NCBI GenBank assembly: GCA_041689775.1
Contig: JBDNFP010000463.1
Span: 1-15,667 of the forward strand
Direction of reading: 5' to 3'
Source of the DNA: JBDNFP01 sp041689775
GTDB taxonomy: Bacteria; Bacteroidota; Bacteroidia; Cytophagales; Spirosomataceae
Length of the DNA: 15,667 bases
A model generated the notes under the pieces. It worked only from the letters and a program-made list of their open reading frames with translations, made no database searches and had not been told where the DNA came from. Below, piece after piece: positions 14,760 to 15,667 of this stretch (position 1 is its first letter; every line of letters starts with the position of its first letter). The translations under genes were made by a program, and so were the position numbers.

Positions 14760-14999
14760 ATGAAAATCTTATTTAATATATTTTTAATATTCTTACTCTT
14801 GACGGCTTTTGTGCCGCCATTCCGGCGTTTTCTTTTTCATCTCTTGGTGGGAAGGAAGCTGATGAAGGAGCAGAAACGGAACGAAAAGGCCCGGCAGGAC
14901 TCCCAACGGGACGGAAAAGTTCGCGTGGATGTTGACCCTAAGGCGAACAAAACAAATTTCCGGGGAGGCGAATATGTAGATTACGAAGAAGTAAAGTAA
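14760..14999 (+). CDS. DUF4834-type small membrane protein
   Basis: The 79-residue protein has one N-terminal membrane helix (MKILFNIFLIFLLLTAFVPP, about 1-20), then a basic, highly charged cytoplasmic tail. The tail ends RGGEYVDYEEVK; the GEYVDYEEVK ending is the hallmark of the Bacteroidota DUF4834 family. Function is unknown. It often lies near housekeeping genes. It has its own promoter-like element and a perfect terminator hairpin, so it appears to be a single-gene transcript. Confidence 0.88.
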   Translation: MKILFNIFLIFLLLTAFVPPFRRFLFHLLVGRKLMKEQKRNEKARQDSQRDGKVRVDVDPKANKTNFRGGEYVDYEEVK

Positions 15000-15013
15000 A
15001 AGTCCGATGCTAT

Positions 15014-15056
15014 AAAAAGTCCCGATGAATCAGTGTGATTCATCGGGACTTTTTGT
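15014..15056 (+). terminator. Rho-independent terminator after the DUF4834 gene
   Basis: A perfect 19-bp stem (15014-15032 with 15036-15054) with a GTG loop ends in a five-T run. The A-tract at its left edge makes it symmetrical, so it could also stop minus-strand transcription. Confidence 0.9.
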
Positions 15057-15124
15057 GCCGGGTAAAAGTGCTTTTCAACTCGAAATAAAACTCCTCTATT
15101 TCACGGGTTGGGTAGGGCAATTGT

Positions 15125-15667
15125 ATGAAAGCGTAAGTTATCCATCTTTGCGAGATGGACGTAGCTGATTTTTTCTTTGAGTTGGATGATCCCCGGCAAG
15201 ATGGCAAATGCTTTGACTTGTTGAGTGACATCTTAATGATTGTCTTGTGCGGATATCTGTCAGATTGTGAGGGATTTGAAGAGGTGCATGATTGCGCATG
15301 TGGTAAAGAGAAAGTACTGCGTGAGTTTTTTTAGAACTTCCCTGTGGCATTCCTTCTCATGACACGTTAAATCGAGTTTCTCACCGCCTTGACCCCACTC
15401 AATTAGAAACCTTGTTGACTAATTGGGGTAAGAGTGGGTCTCTTAGCTCAAAAGCAACTCGTTGTCGACGGTAAACCTCCACGGTTCAGATCGTCAGTGC
15501 CTGGGCAGAAGAAGAGCGACTGTGCCTAGCCCAGAGCCAGATAGCTAAAAAAACCAATGAGATAAAGGCGATTCGGGATTTGCCGTCATCGGTTGACATT
15601 GCCTGTTACGTTTGATGAAGATCGCTGTCAAGTTCGCAAAGACCATGCGCCTGGTAATTTGTCCACA
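15125..15667 (+). pseudogene. Decayed ISAs1-family transposase remnant (runs off the window)
   Basis: Translations in shifting frames spell an ISAs1 transposase. The first intact piece (15155-15334, 59 residues) reads FFFELDDPRQ...LLSDILMIVLCGYLSDCEGFEE and stops at a frameshift in a seven-T run (15326-15332). The next frame continues LELPCGIPSHDTLNRVSHRLDPTQLE. After a second frameshift in an A run (15450-15453), SSKQLVVDGKPPR carries the catalytic DGK. A short deletion at about 15481-15484 leads to VQIVSAWAEEERLCLAQ...KTNEIKAI. At about 15605-15612 the reading jumps from SSVDIAC straight to the C-terminal VTFDEDRCQVRKDHAPGNLS, so the middle of the catalytic domain is gone. A possible original ATG at 15125 is followed by a stop at its fourth codon. 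It cannot be active. The terminal repeats were not found with confidence. Confidence 0.85.

Noticed and set aside
15101..15120. GGGTTGGGTAGGG-like stretch as the left end of the ISAs1 element
   Set aside because: It only loosely resembles an ISAs1 terminus and no matching right end is in the window, so the element boundary cannot be set.

Overview
The window looks like a chromosomal segment of a Bacteroidota bacterium, most likely from the order Cytophagales. The evidence is the gene families: a GMC oxidoreductase paired with a gluconate 2-dehydrogenase subunit 3-like protein, bacillithiol-type BshA, a DUF4834 protein, a LuxE-family acyl-protein synthetase without lux genes, and a histidine kinase with an AHQLGTPLSS box. 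Repeated promoter-like TAnnTTTG elements, the -7 consensus of Bacteroidota, sit 12 to 35 bases upstream of several starts. I recognised these families by reading translations; no database search was run.

Layout. Bases 1-1291 (minus) carry a two-gene unit: a membrane-anchored small subunit, then a GMC flavoprotein whose 3' part lies outside the window. A FrnE-like DsbA oxidoreductase follows (1531-2226, plus) with a strong terminator, then an NtrC-like response regulator that lacks a DNA-binding domain (2570-3730, plus). It converges on a LuxE-like gene (3792-4844, minus) across a perfect 24-bp inverted repeat. Next come a small lipoprotein (4881-5414, plus), a membrane histidine kinase (5421-6704, minus), and hemA (6996-8258, plus), the first step of C5-pathway tetrapyrrole synthesis. 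After a bidirectional-looking terminator there are three minus-strand genes: a DMT/EamA transporter (8360-9274), a type II NADH dehydrogenase (9437-10765) and bshA (10901-12037). The right part is all plus strand: a UbiA-family prenyltransferase (12231-13106), a secreted DUF3108-like protein (13201-13893), purN (14056-14634) and a DUF4834 membrane protein (14760-14999). It ends in a decayed ISAs1-family transposase (15125-15667) that runs off the window.

How the genes relate. Most are housekeeping or redox functions in single-gene units, with alternating strands, hairpins between genes and short leaders. Themes are respiration and haem (NDH-2, HemA, a UbiA enzyme), thiol redox (BshA, DsbA/FrnE), and two-component signalling (the kinase and regulator are neither adjacent nor proven partners). 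I see no defence island, CRISPR array, prophage or secondary-metabolite cluster. I do not see a clear new multi-gene system. The items most worth checking are a 20-bp perfect hairpin touching the start codon of the NADH dehydrogenase gene, the 24-bp palindrome between the regulator and LuxE-like genes, the regulator with a changed GAFTGA loop and no helix-turn-helix, dyads in the kinase/hemA divergent region, and the internally deleted ISAs1 remnant.
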